NCBI GenBank assembly: GCA_021292105.1 | Contig: CM037872.1 | Coordinates: forward strand, 14,162,791 to 14,226,790 | Source of the DNA: Anadara kagoshimensis | Taxonomy: Eukaryota; Mollusca; Bivalvia; Arcoida; Arcidae | Length of the DNA: 64,000 nt | Reading direction: 5' to 3' | Shown here: piece after piece, positions 23,480 to 34,743 of the stretch | Numbering within the stretch: the first letter of the stretch is position 1 | Layout: every line of letters starts with the position of its first letter | Made by a program: the position numbers and the translations under genes | The notes under the pieces: generated by a model | What the model was told of the DNA's origin: nothing | Database searches by the model: none | What the model saw: only the letters and a program-made list of their open reading frames with translations

Positions 23480-24190
23480 TTATTCAAGTTATCTAAACTT
23501 AAAAATTAAAAAGTATTGAGTAAGATAAAGCCTTCTGTTTACTACACAATACAGTTACATAGAGACATGATTACTCGATACGGCAGGATACTCGGGATTG
23601 GATGTTCAACAAATCCATTAATAATTATAACAGCAGTGTTTGATAACAAAGCTATCCAGACTACAACACGCTTTTTACTGGATATTCTGACAATTATTGA
23701 AGACATATAGGTGATGTGAAATGACAGAAAAAATATTGCTGAAACGCTGTAGAAGCCTGCGAGGCGTCATATGAGTGAAGCAGATAGCCACGGATAAATC
23801 TCCCGGGATTTTCCAATAAACGCCGGCAACAAAACTGATATTGATATTTGAATTATATGGAGTCAACAATCTTGAAATCAAAACGTTACGCCAATATAGC
23901 AAATATTTTGTCTCTTTTTTCTGCTATAATTTTCAATCAAAACTTGGTTTATATAGCTTATGACTTATTTTTTCTATGGTTTTATATAAATACGTTGTCT
24001 ACAAGTCTAATATAACTGTCAGCTTTAGTTTTTAAATTCCACTTCAATACCAAAATGCTTTTGATTTTTTTGTGAAAGCCCTGATTAGGTAATAATACAA
24101 CTATATACAATGTTAATAAACTACTGTAAGTCACTTTATACTCTGATTAGCGCATTCTTGTTTTAGCAGTTTTACTTTATAGAAGGAATG
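23480..24190. other. AT-rich stretch with no recognised feature
   Basis: No gene or repeat recognised. The 60-75 codon frames here have no family resemblance. Confidence 0.4.
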
Positions 24191-24591
24191 CATGCACACA
24201 ATTTTATTTTAGCTCACCAGCGTTTTGTATACGCACCGGCCCATTGTACTTAATTTTAGCGCAGACGGAACCGTCAGACAGCATACAACGCTAAAATAAA
24301 TTTACCGCCAAAATTTCTCAGTTTACAGAACTGAAGCGTTTGCCAATACCCATCGCTTCAATGGTTGGAAGAGAAATCCCGGTGTAACCAAAGGAAGTTT
24401 CAGACTCAATCCCGAGTAGAGTCACATAAACTATTACTAATACTAAAAGTATGGATAAAATACGTTGAAAACTGAATGACAATTGTCCAAACTCTTATTT
24501 ACACATTTGACAGTACAGGACTGCGCTGGTCTCTCGACAACTTTTCAGCAACTGAACCCAATCTCTTTGAAGCTTTCCGGCCACTAGTTAG

Positions 24592-24711
24592 GGGATAACT
24601 GTCTTGTAATTTTCGATTTGCAGACGTATATCGGTGGTTATATATACTGTCGCAAATTAGTTTTATTGGCGACGCTGACCTGCAAATCGAAAATTACAAG
24701 ACAGTTATCCC
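24592..24711. mobile_element. 120-bp MITE with 32-bp perfect inverted ends
   Basis: The left arm 24592-24623 (starting GGGATAACTGTCTTG, ending CGATTTGCAG) is the exact reverse complement of the right arm 24680-24711. The 56-bp centre contains TATATCGGTGGTTATA and ACTGTCGCAAATT, also found at 25.2 kb. No protein is encoded. I cannot identify a clear target-site duplication, so the superfamily is open. Confidence 0.85.
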
Positions 24712-25189
24712 TATTCTAATTAAAAACATACTTTAAAGGATCTAGTAAGCATTTTCTGAAAACGATACTATAAATAACTCGGGGATTTTCCTAATCCATT
24801 GGAACTGGTTGAGACAGATCACACGAACCATTTCCCGCATTTATTGGATTTCTCTGACTTTTAAATCTGATTCTATGAAAAAGTAAAGTGCCTTCCGGGT
24901 GAGACACGATCACTACATTGATGACGTCATAATCATTTTACGCAAGAACGTCAACAAAATTTGATGACGTCATTTTCCGAAGACACGGATGGTGGCATGA
25001 TCTGATGCAAATATTTGTTTACAAATTGAGTTTTGGCGTCTGAGTAAAAGAATCCTACACCACTAACAGTGTAATATTTTCAATGACAGGAAAATATTCA
25101 TCCTCGATTGATATATCTCTGTCATACCCTGTGTAAGTTTCCATTAATCCATCAAGATGGTTCGGTACCGAATGCGCACGTGCAAGTAC

Positions 25190-25275
25190 CCGAAAAATTT
25201 GAAGCAGTATATTGTGGTTTTACTGTCGGAATTTGCGACAGTATATCGGTGGTTATACTGTCGCAAATTTTTGAC
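25190..25275. mobile_element. Related inverted-repeat element with 16-bp perfect hairpin
   Basis: AATTTGCGACAGTATA (25230-25245) and TATACTGTCGCAAATT (25254-25269) are exact inverted repeats around the 8-base centre TCGGTGGT. The centre and right arm match the middle of the MITE at 24.6 kb. A diverged extra arm, CAGTATATTGTGGTTTTACTG, lies just to the left. Confidence 0.7.
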
Positions 25276-25529
25276 GTCAGCCAATGAAAACGAGCGTTAC
25301 ATACAGAATGAATTAGAATTACCAATATATGCTGGTCATTTGACAGCCGAGTTTCTATTTCTTTTATTAGATCAGTCGTGGATTTTCGACAGGTCTGCAC
25401 AGTAAATCATAAAATTATTAACCTCAAATACCGTAGAAACTCGAATTACACCTACTACAGGTACTCTGTACTACGAAACAAGCTGTTTCCCAGGCCTAGC
25501 CTTATCAAGTTGCCAGAAAAGTTTTATTA

Positions 25530-25680
25530 CTGCCACCACAATATTAATATTGCACATGTATGTATATCTTGGATATATTTGACGTCAAATAGGTTTATTT
25601 TCCTTTCATTCTGACTTTTGAACACGCACGTTACGGGTGTAGCTAGCTTAAAGGGGAGTCCGCGGTAGTTCCTACCGACC
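25530..25680 (-). mobile_element. Family X fragment, minus strand
   Basis: Contains TTGGATATATTTGACGTCAA (25569) and CGGGTGTAGCTAGCTTAAAGG (25634). It matches the middle of family X and stops before the GCTCCGG block. Confidence 0.5.
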
Positions 25681-25689
25681 TAAAATGAT

Positions 25690-27480
25690 TAATGGCTTTC
25701 TGTCTGATGACAAGAGGGTGAAGCTAATAATAGCAACACATTGTGTTTGTAAACATTAAGCACATGGGTACACAGACCAGTATAAAGGGGTATTCAGGTA
25801 CAGAGCAAGTACTGTGAATGGTCTTTTTGATGGCATTAAAAAAAAACCAATGAAAATAAAAAACTTTTGAAGCAAAATAAAAATAAGTTTTCAAGTTCAA
25901 TTTATTTTATTTGCACTAATTGAAGTGATTTATATCCATAAAATAAATAAAACATGTTACCTATTTAATGAGAAGTTTTGCCTTCTAGCTGTGGATTGTA
26001 TACATTGGAATTTTTTAAGATAAATAGATAAATAAATAAATGATTTGCATGTAAGTCCAAACTGTTTTATTTTTATCATTTCAAATGTTAAGTTTATTAT
26101 CAGAAAATGTCACATTTTTAAGTTCAACTTGATATAATGCATATTTTCTAGCATCATTTTGATAAAAAATGTTTAACAGAATATTTACTTCTACCAGAGT
26201 ATTAATAATTATATTCTGATTTTCTCAATTGCTTCTACCCTACATTTTTGCTGAATTCACTATTCAGAAACAGATGTATCACTTTACAACCTTTAATTTG
26301 TTGGTAATATAACAATTAAGAGGATAAAGAATGTCATTTCTGTTTTTACTCCAACTGTTTATTTCAATACCAATGGTAATCTTTTAGAAATTCATTTCTC
26401 CAGGTAAAATCACTTTCTAAACTTTGTAAATGACAGTAAGGATGATTTATGTCCTCATGGTATGGGTAACACCAGCTGACTAGGTCAACATCCATTTTAG
26501 GCGGGAAACTATTGAATTGTCCAGTGTGTATTTGTAAAGTTTATTTGTCATTTATTTAAAAAATAGCAGATTATATAGACTTTAGAAACGGAAGATAAGA
26601 AAGGAAACTAACTTATTCAATAAGTTATGTAATTTTTAATCTACTATTTGTTGTTTAATTCAGTGTCAGGATTGGATTTTAATCATTTAGAAATTAAAAT
26701 TGTGTGAATGAACAGAATTTTATATGTTCTACAAGATATAGATTTGTGAAGTTTAATGCCTAACCATAATCCAGTGATAATATAAGAATGTTTAGGGATG
26801 ATGTAGATGACAAAAACAATATTAAAGAGGTCAAGTTATTGTATACTCAGACAGTGGAACTTTGTCACAAATAGTCATTAGAAACGCATGTTTTTATGGT
26901 GCTAAGGCACTGGACAGTCTAAAAACAGGTAATTTGAATGTGTGATGACCAGGAATTTGTATTGAAAAATCACATCTTAATCAACTTCTAACTTAATTGT
27001 GCAAAACACAAACCATTGTTGATATCACTGCAAGGATAAAAACGTTTTACTATCATAAATTATATAAATAATAACCATAAATGGATCTATACATAAAATT
27101 TGGATTTCTCATTGGTGAGTTGTTGTTTATATACATATATTTGTATTATAAATTAAGTGTATTGACTCTGTTTCTAGTCAAACATAATTTAATCAGTTAT
27201 TGTCTAGAAAGCACATGGTGTTGTTTTGGTCACATGGCCTAGTTGAAAGTTCACATATCCCATATATGGAACGAGTTTATTTGAATCGTCTCCTGCTTCA
27301 AATATTTACAGTGTGATTACATTTTAATTACAAAATTTTCAAAAGTAATTTTTTGTCATGATGTGCAACACATTCAGATGAGTTTGCATGCCAAAAATTG
27401 AAACTATGAAAAATTTTTGACAATAGTTACTGAAAAAAATCTTGCCCTGTCATGAAAGGTGCAAGAAACTGAGACATTTT
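25690..27480. other. Long AT-rich stretch with no recognised feature
   Basis: About 1.8 kb with no gene, RNA or internal repeat that I can support. No open frame reaches 60 codons, which argues against a large coding exon here. Confidence 0.5.
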
Positions 27481-27499
27481 CAAATTAGGCTCCTCCCAT

Positions 27500-27675
27500 T
27501 TCCTTTTATACTGCTGGCCCGGCTTTAACGGGAAGTGCTACCATTCCGGAGCACCCGTTCTCACTGCACTAGTTGAAATTCACGTGTTCAACTGATCTGA
27601 ATGTAACAGTTTTCAAAGTTTTACATTGCTTTTTGCATTGTCATCGGAACATGGACCGGTATAATTGGTTTTTGC
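27500..27675 (-). mobile_element. Family X fragment, minus strand
   Basis: Contains CATTCCGGAGCACCCGTTC (27541), GAAATTCACGTGTTCAAC (27576), CAGTTTTCAAAGTTTTAC (27608) and GGAACATGGACCGGTATAA (27646). These are the reverse complements of the family X 5' blocks in order. The B-block TAGCTAGCTA is missing. Confidence 0.65.
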
Positions 27676-27880
27676 CATAAATACATTTGGCGAATTACAG
27701 AATAAATTACCTTTTTCAATTCGAAAATAAATTTAATGAATAAAAATTTAATACATCTTAAAATTTACGTCGAGATGAACAGGTTTCTGTTTGTTTCGGG
27801 TTCAATTAAACTAGAAAGGTGTTTAAACCGTCCTGTCTAACTGTCCAAATACTGGTGGCCATGTGAGTATGTACATATTG

Positions 27881-28105
27881 TACAGTAAGGATTTGTCGTA
27901 AGTTTAACACTGTGCTTACGAAAAGGACTCGAAACTCGGCTTTCGAGTGGCTGAGTTATGGACAGCTAGTGGCATTGGCCTCTAACATAGAGATAGCAGC
28001 TGACGAAAAATTTTCGGGATTTAGGTAACAAGGGACTGAAATTAGCTTTTGATTCGACACGAATTCATTAGTCTAACGTTAAACTTTCGGCAGGTCTTTA
28101 CTGTA
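27881..28105. mobile_element. MITE family M, copy 1
   Basis: Ends are inverted: TACAGTAAGGATTTG with AGTTTAACACT at the left, and AACGTTAAACTTTCGGCAGG with TCTTTACTGTA at the right. Two relatives of about 210 bp are at 29.0 and 31.6 kb. No coding capacity. A TA target site is compatible with the ends but not proved. Confidence 0.7.
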
Positions 28106-28303
28106 CATAACGGATTTTGAGGACAATTACAACAAGGCATTTTACATCATGATTTTAACCTTACATGTACCCCTGTCATATCTAGATACATTTTGTGAGT
28201 TTTCCATTAAATTTTAATCATATGTAAATACGACTATGATATGTTAGTTAGGTTGGTGTTAGACACATATAACATCAGTGACAATTTCAGTGTCCTACTG
28301 ACT

Positions 28304-28603
28304 TAGGCCACTATGGTAGTGCGGTTGATAAAGCGTGCACTGCTCATACGTGAGGTCGGGGTTCGAACCTTGAGCAGGTCATCAGACCAAGAATTGCTTC
28401 AATGAAAAAAGAAGCGACTGTTCTATTGCCAAGCATTTACATATTTGAAGTAACATGTCCTTCGGAAAAGAACTTAAACTGATACCCCGTGTCACACCAC
28501 ATGCCTTGCAAAGTTAAGTATTTCCGTCACTGTACCTATAGCATCTCGATATAAGTGATTTTTTCTTGACTGGGACGTGAAACTTTATTTAATCAATCAA
28601 TCC
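28304..28603 (+). mobile_element. tRNA-derived SINE with (AATC)n tail
   Basis: A box GGTAGTGCGGTTGATAAAGC (28314) and B box GGTTCGAACCT (28360) are well formed. The body has GCGACTGTTCTATTGCCAAG (28411), matched on the minus strand at 54.2 kb. The 3' end is GGGACGTGAAACTTTATTTA followed by ATCAATCAATC. The length of about 300 bp fits a complete SINE. Confidence 0.8.
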
Positions 28604-28713
28604 TTCTGTTTGTGACAGCGCTATAACATAAGTTAACCTCTCTCTGGGAGTGAATACATTAGTTCAAGATGTAGTCCGCTTTACAATTACTTTGTATTAA
28701 CAAATTATAAAAA

Positions 28714-28777
28714 GTGGTGTATTTAGAGAGGCATGTATGCCCCAGGTGGTGTATTTAGAGAGGGGTGTATGCCCCAG
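28714..28777 (+). repeat. 32-bp direct duplication
   Basis: GTGGTGTATTTAGAGAGG followed by TGTATGCCCCAG occurs twice back to back, differing only at two adjacent bases (CA or GG). Confidence 0.9.
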
Positions 28778-29020
28778 TTAATGTCATTGACAATGTATTT
28801 TTGTGGGTTTTTTTTTAGAATTTAGACACTATATATGAAAAAAAATTCTTCAATGCAGCTCAGATTTGCCTTTGAATGATGATGCCCACTTCTTAAATTA
28901 ACATGATTTTTTAAACGAGTACATCTATCTTTCATGGATAATTTAGTACATTAATCATAAAATGTTGTAAAAATTACAGCTAACAACGCCCTCTGACGGA
29001 AAAACACATCAAATGTAATG

Positions 29021-29233
29021 TACAGACCCGTCAAAAGTTTTAACACTAAGCTCACGAAATCAATGCCGACTCCGTAGCTCGTATTGCCCCCTCGTTAGCT
29101 ACATCGCGATAGTTTGTCGGCAGTTGCTAAATGTCTTTCGGTAGTTTCAGTCACTATTTATCATATGCAACCGAGCTTGGACATTGAGCTTGAACACCGT
29201 TTAGTTACGTAGTAAACTTTCAACAGTTCTGTA
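29021..29233. mobile_element. MITE family M, copy 2
   Basis: Left end TACAGACCCGTCAAAAG with TTTTAACACTAAGCTCACGA. Right end AGTAAACTTTCAACAGTTCT then GTA. The internal half is diverged from copies 1 and 3, but the ends and the early GCTNACGAA block are shared. Confidence 0.65.
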
Positions 29234-29386
29234 ATTCAACTTCTTTCACAAAATAATATGATAATACTGACCGTTAAAGCCAAACAAAAATTCATCTTAT
29301 TTTTAAATTGTGACAGTTGGCTAAATTAAATCTTTTCTAAGACGGAAGTACTTTATACATAACACATTAATGATGTGGCATACTTC

Positions 29387-29810
29387 TCGCAAAATTCGTG
29401 GGAAGTGCTTACTAAATGAACAAAAAAATCACAAAATTCGTGGAAAGTGCTTATTAATTGAACAGAAAAATCACAAAATTCGTGGGAGGTGCTTACTATA
29501 GCTAAATGGACAAAAATAGCAAAATTTTTGGGAGGTGCTTGTCAAATAAACGCAAAACCACAAAATTCGTGGAGAGTGCTTGTCAAATAAACGCAAAACC
29601 ACAAAATTCGTGGAGAGTGCTTGTCAAATAAACGCAAAACCACAAAATTCGTGGAGAGTGCTTGTCAAATAAACGCAAAACCACAAAATTCGTGGAGAGT
29701 GCTTGTCAAATAAACGCAAAACCACAAAATTCGTGAGAAGTGTTTGTTAAAAGAGCAAAAATTCACAAAATTTGTGGGAAGTGCTTGCAAATTGGACACA
29801 AAACACGTGA
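29387..29810 (+). repeat. 41-bp tandem array, about 10 units
   Basis: The unit is CACAAAATTCGTGGAGAGTG, CTTGTCAAATAAACGCAAAA, C. Five units starting at 29559, 29600, 29641, 29682 and 29723 are nearly identical over their first bases. The four to the left are diverged and of varied length, and a decayed unit closes the right end. Confidence 0.93.
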
Positions 29811-29819
29811 TTTATCGAC

Positions 29820-30960
29820 GGACTCGATATAAAATCATTTATTTCTAATCAGTAACACATAAAATCCACAAACCAAATGTCATGATTTTAGACATTTTAG
29901 CGTGTATGAATTTTAGTGCAAATTAAAATTTAGGTAAAGTCACGAAGATTTGAATTAATATAAATCTCATTACGGATCACCTCAGTGCGCCATTATAGGT
30001 GTTTAATTTGGAAGGCGAACTGACTCATCGTCGAGAAAATCGCTAAAATTAGCACAGAGCTAAAATAAATACGTTTGAAGTATATAGCCTATAACAGTTG
30101 GGGTTTAATAGCTAACACCACTAAAACCAGGCTTGTTAGGCAGTAGGTATATTGGGCAGTTTGGATAGAATTATTTGTTTAAAAAAACTTCTGTGAAATG
30201 GCGGTAGAAACATTCGGGTATTTCACTTCAAAGGATAGACAAACTCAAAAAGTTGTCTAACATAGATTTTTTTGGAAAAAGTTTTAAAGGATTAGAAACG
30301 AGTTAATTGACTCAAACTATATCAGATCTGTATAACTAATAGGTTACTATGAATTTTATGTCCAATGTATTTTGAGTGTATTTTAAGCTAAGACATTCTT
30401 ATCTTTAAAAAAGCTTGAGTCGGATAAAAAGACTAAAATATCAAAATAACAATAATAGTATGTTTGTCGTAAAAACGGTGGCAGTGATGACGTAACAGTC
30501 AGACATAACATAGTGCCACCCTCTTTTCCTCTATTAATGGTAAAACTTTGTTAGGTCTATTTTGATCTGGACCCCCGGTGTCCTCAAACAGTTAATATCA
30601 TTTCTGACAGCACGTATTAATTAACTTTAATTTCGGCAAAAAATTATCATTAAAAAAACTTAAAATGGCGCCGATGTTAAGGCGGGGGGAATCAGGACGA
30701 AGAAATCTTGTATGGATATTATTATAGTTAACAAAGAAGAATATCCTTATTATGTCGACCACATAAAATCTGTCAGCCAAGGATGTATATATAACGGAAA
30801 TATATATATAATGTAAGGCATGTTATAAAATATAGCACTCAAATTACACCAAAAACTGTGTGGCGACGAGTGTAGCATTAGTTTGGCAGCAAACAATTTT
30901 AATAAAGTGGAAACAATGATGTTTTATGCCTCAGTTTATATTCTTACGCTTATATCTAAG
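29820..30960. other. AT-rich stretch with no recognised gene
   Basis: No supported feature. The block TCGCTAAAATTAGCACAGAGC with AAAATAAATACG (about 30040) weakly resembles GCTAAAATAAATTTACCG at 24.29 kb, so an old dispersed repeat may be present. Confidence 0.4.
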
Positions 30961-30968
30961 TGTTCAAT

Positions 30969-31012
30969 TCTAGGATGGTGGAGGAAACCGGGTTGTCCGG
31001 AGAGTTGCAAAC
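30969..31012 (-). mobile_element. SINE central-domain fragment
   Basis: GGATGGTGGAGGAAACCGGG with TTGTCCGGAGAG is the reverse complement of the conserved SINE block. No tRNA head or tail is recognisable. Confidence 0.5.
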
Positions 31013-31075
31013 ATTCTAAATATTTCATTTTTAACGATCAGTTATATGCTGTATTCATAAAAACATGACAACGAG

Positions 31076-31305
31076 AATGTCAATGATCGAGTGGTCTAAA
31101 GCGCGCTCATACGGTGCCTAAACACCACCGAGGTTCGATCTACTTAAATAGATCCTACTGTCGCAAAACTTTGTCAATTCGCATGCCGAAGGTAGGTGGT
31201 TTTCTCGGGATACTTCGGTTTCCTTCGCCATCCCAGAAATGACCGCCTTGAATCTTGACTGATGCGTAAAACTCCACTCTACTTCACTATTCTTTATTTT
31301 ACAGC
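31076..31305 (+). mobile_element. tRNA-derived SINE, same family as 1.07 kb
   Basis: The head is GATCGAGTGGTCTAAAGCGC (31086), the B box is GAGGTTCGATCTAC (31128), then CGCATGCCGAAGGTAGG (31181), TGGTTTTCTCGGGATACTTC (31197) and GGTTTCCTTCGCCATCC. The downstream GACCGCCTTGAATCTTGAC parallels GACCACG...GAATCTTGACGG at 1.24 kb. The A box has lost its TGGC start. Confidence 0.75.
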
Positions 31306-31574
31306 GTGACATCTAACAGAAGCTACCATAATACAACAGTTCCTCTAATAATATGTCACTTATAATTTGATTTTTAAGGAGATAAGTTAAACACACAGTG
31401 TTCTCCCGGCTTTCTCATTTCAACATTGACTTAAAACTAATTACGCTAGATAAGTTTGAAAGAACTGCACCGGGGCCAACTTAGGACATCCCTGATGTTA
31501 GATTAAAGATAAAGTTTCAAAGTTAAGTAGATAAAAGAAAAAGAAGTTAGAGAAACTTTGTATGTCTTCTATAG

Positions 31575-31782
31575 TACAGTCCTGTTCAAAGTTTAACATT
31601 AAGCTGACGAATTAGTGCCCAATTGGAAGCTCATTTCTGTCCGTTAACGTTGGCTTTATTTTTTCAGCTGCCATCTATCTCTCGGCAGCTTTTCGGTCAC
31701 TAGCTATCCATATCTTGGCCACTCGGACAGCCGAATATCGACTCTTACGATAGATCAGTGTTAAACTTTGGACAGGTCTGTA
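31575..31782. mobile_element. MITE family M, copy 3
   Basis: Left end TACAGTCCTGTTCAAAG with TTTAACATTAAGCTGACGAA. Right end CAGTGTTAAACTTTGGACAG followed by GTCTGTA. This copy has the best-matched ends, with about 25 positions pairing with few mismatches. Confidence 0.7.
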
Positions 31783-31789
31783 TTGTTCA

Positions 31790-32246
31790 TGCGTAACCTG
31801 GAATCATTGAACTACGTAATCCAATATCTTTAAAACAATTTTAGTGTTTACACATCAAGGCTGTGGATTTAATTAACTTAATTGGAAATACCAAACAACC
31901 GTACTTCTGTTAGATTTGACTGGATAATGGACAATATTCTACCATGTTCTGAGAGCTCTTTACGACATTACAGCATATCGGGGGGAAAACTTCTAGTTGC
32001 ACACCATTAGATGTTATTGTTTCTGCTCGGTTTCGGACTTTTGACTGGGAATTAAGCTCAATCCACTCGCTATTCATTCAGCATCTTAGATTTTTAACTA
32101 CAGTTTTCCTGAATTTAAATTTTAACAAATTTTGGCAATCTTTTTATAGCTAAGAATAAACATTTTTAACAGAACTAAATATAAACTTTAAAAGTTTGAA
32201 ATGATTTTAAAAATGACTCCTTAAATTGCAGAATATCTTTATCAAA
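31790..32246. other. AT-rich spacer, nothing recognised
   Basis: No gene or repeat seen before the 47-bp array begins. Confidence 0.4.
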
Positions 32247-32855
32247 GACACATCAGGAGTGAGACGGAATCGCCACATCATAAAATTTTAACGATGTCAT
32301 CGGGAGTGAGATGGAATCGCCGTATCATAAAATGGCAACGACGTCATCGGAAGTGATATGGAATCGCCAAATCAAAACATGGCAACGACGTCATCGGGAG
32401 TGAGATGGAATCAATAAATCAAAATATGGCAACGACGTCACTGGGAGTGAGATGGAATCGCCGTATCATAAAATGGCAACGACGTCATCGGTAGTGACAT
32501 AGAATCGCCAAATCAAACTATGGCAACGACGTCATCGGGAGTGAGATGGAATCGCCGTGTCATAAAATGGCAACGACTCATCGGTAGTGACATGGAATCG
32601 CAAAATCAAAATATGGCAACGACGTCATTGGGAGTGAGATGGAATCGCCGTATCATAAAATGGCAACGACGTTATCGGGGGTGAGATGGAATCGCCTAAT
32701 CAAACTATGGCAACGACGTTATCGGGAGTGAGATGGAATCGCCTAATCAAACTATGGCAACGACGTTATCGGGAGTGAGATGGAATCGCTTAATCAAACT
32801 ATGGCAACGGCGTCATCGGTAATGATATGGAATCGCCTAATCAAACTGTGGCATT
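32247..32855 (+). repeat. 47-bp tandem array, 13 units, partly dimeric
   Basis: The unit is GACGTCATCGGGAGTGAGAT, GGAATCGCCGTATCATAAAA, TGGCAAC. Units 1, 8 and 13 differ by single-base indels. Two sub-types differ in the last third: GTATCATAAAATGG (units 2, 5, 7, 9) and AATCAAACTATGG or AATCAAAATATGG (units 3, 4, 6, 8, 10-13). They alternate through units 5-9, giving a 94-bp dimer. A partial unit (GACATCATGG) continues past 32855. Confidence 0.95.
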
Positions 32856-32879
32856 GACATCATGGAACAACATGAAACA

Positions 32880-33940
32880 GTTGTACGTTATTGCTTTGTT
32901 CTGAAGAAAAACAAATTCATGTTATAATAAACAATAATTTAATTTTCAAATTATTCTAACTAATTTTAACTAATTTAAAATTCCAAATAACAGATTCAAT
33001 TTCACACTTTAGACATGAATTTGAAAACCCTTAAAAAGATGTATCCAGTTAACATTTTACTTAACATTTATCCAGTCTCACCCTTCACATCGTGATTGAT
33101 AATTGACGGTTTATTCATTTTTAACATCAACTTCACAACATATTTGAAATTGTTCAAAATTCTAATTTTCACTAATCAAGCTTCGAATATTTGGTCTCAG
33201 TAGTTTATCAGTCTTTCATTTACTCTTTTTCAGAGAAATATATGTCATACTCTATTACTACCAATTTAAACTTGAATCCCGATATGTTTTTAGTGATAAA
33301 TATAGATAACAACATATCATTCCGGTGGAAACTGAACATAATATGTCAAAATAAAACTCAACAGAAATGGCAATTTTTAAATGTTACCAAATTTAGGCAT
33401 TCATGGTTAAAAATGTTAAAACGAAAAGCCTAATACTATATCAAAGATTAAGTGTCTGCATTTGAAAACTTCAGATAAATTCCCTGTATGTTGATCTTGG
33501 TTTCGCGAGGATGTTAATATTGGAGACATGCTTTATGAGATACCCCGTATTTCTTGCTTTGTTGCGTATAAAAGACAAGAAACAACTCAAACCAAAGTTT
33601 GTGGCCGCTTATTTCTCAAAACTTCCAATTGTCTGAGATTAAAAACCACCTTTACACCCTGTGTAGTTTATTTTACCGATTACCAAAGTGACCATCGAAT
33701 AATCGAACGCTAAACTTTTTTTACTTAAAATTCAGATAGACAAAGTTTGATTTGCCCTAACATTTTGAGCAACACGGAGTTACTTACTAAATCCGAAAAA
33801 AGGTAACTTTGCAAGTTTCAATAAGATTTTTTACTTCAAAAGAAAGTTGTCTTAACATAAAAAAAACCAGAGCAAAAAAACTTTAATAACAGATTAAAAT
33901 CTTTTTACATTAATAAAGTACCAAGTTAAATTCCTTTGAC
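32880..33940. other. AT-rich stretch with no recognised feature
   Basis: Two frames of 60-80 codons exist (33191-33433 and 33528-33713, plus strand) but have the composition of AT-rich noncoding DNA and no recognisable motif. Confidence 0.4.
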
Positions 33941-33944
33941 AACC

Positions 33945-34200
33945 AAATTGTTGATAAGTATGACGTCACTGTATTCATATTTACCCTGGAAATATTTTAC
34001 GTCCCAAAGTTCCTTGTTCTTTTCATACTCAATTTTGATTTCACAAGTGCTTGCGCTTCCGGAGCACCCAACCTCACCTCCCTGGTGGAAGTTCACTTAA
34101 ACTTAATATGTCAGGTTCTGAAGTTTTTACTGTACTGTTTGTAATTGTAATTTGGACATGGGCCTATGTTATGTTTGTCCGAGTACTTTTAACATTTTTC
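33945..34200 (-). mobile_element. Family X copy, minus strand
   Basis: Contains TTGTTGATAAGTATGACGTC (33948), TACGTCCCAAAGTTCC (33998), TCAATTTTGATTTCACAAG (34030), CTTCCGGAGCACCCAACC (34054), TGGTGGAAGTTCAC (34083) and TGTAATTTGGACATGGGCC (34146). The TAGCTAGCTA palindrome is missing between the last two 3' blocks. Confidence 0.7.
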
Positions 34201-34568
34201 TGTTACGCAAAATACACTAAAGTTTCCCTCCATAAAGGATTCTTTAACTTTTAAACAGCATGTGACATTTCTTGAAAACGTCATTTAAATTCCTAAGGTT
34301 ACATATATTTGATTGAATTGTGTTTGAAATATGGACCTTCTTGAACTGCCCGTTGGGTTCCTATGACTTTAAAAAAATCACGTAGTTATATGTACCAAAA
34401 TATATGCAGTAACCCACACGAAACAGTTACATTGTCTTCTGACAATCTTTGAGTTGAAATAAAACCCAACAGTTACGTTGTCCTTTAGTCATTCTCATGT
34501 AGTATTGTTTCTTCGCCGCCATTAGTCCGAAAAACGCATTCGCCTCTTATTCTGAGTGGACTTAAGTC

Positions 34569-34742
34569 ATGGTGTTTAACACCCCAATTATATCGATACA
34601 GTTCAGGAATAGCTGAAGAAACCGGAGTGCCAGGAGGAAAACCTCCAACCTTCGGTGAGCGAACTGACAAACTTTCACTGGGATCTGTCCGAGTAGGATT
34701 TGAAGCGATGAGAGGTGCTGCGATACGTAAGTCAGTGCTTTA
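34569..34742 (-). mobile_element. tRNA-derived SINE, minus strand
   Basis: The reverse complement gives a head ending CATCGCTTCAAATCCTACTC, then TTTGTCAGTTCGCTCACCG, AAGGTTGGAGGTTTTCCTCC, CACTCCGGTTTCTTCAGC, and a tail with GGGTGTTAAACACC. The 41-bp array starts within a few bases of its tRNA-side end. Confidence 0.7.
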
Positions 34743-34743
34743 T

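Noticed and set aside
30470-30535. Inverted repeat GGTGGCA...TGCCACC
   Set aside because: Only 7 bp arms and a single occurrence; could be chance.
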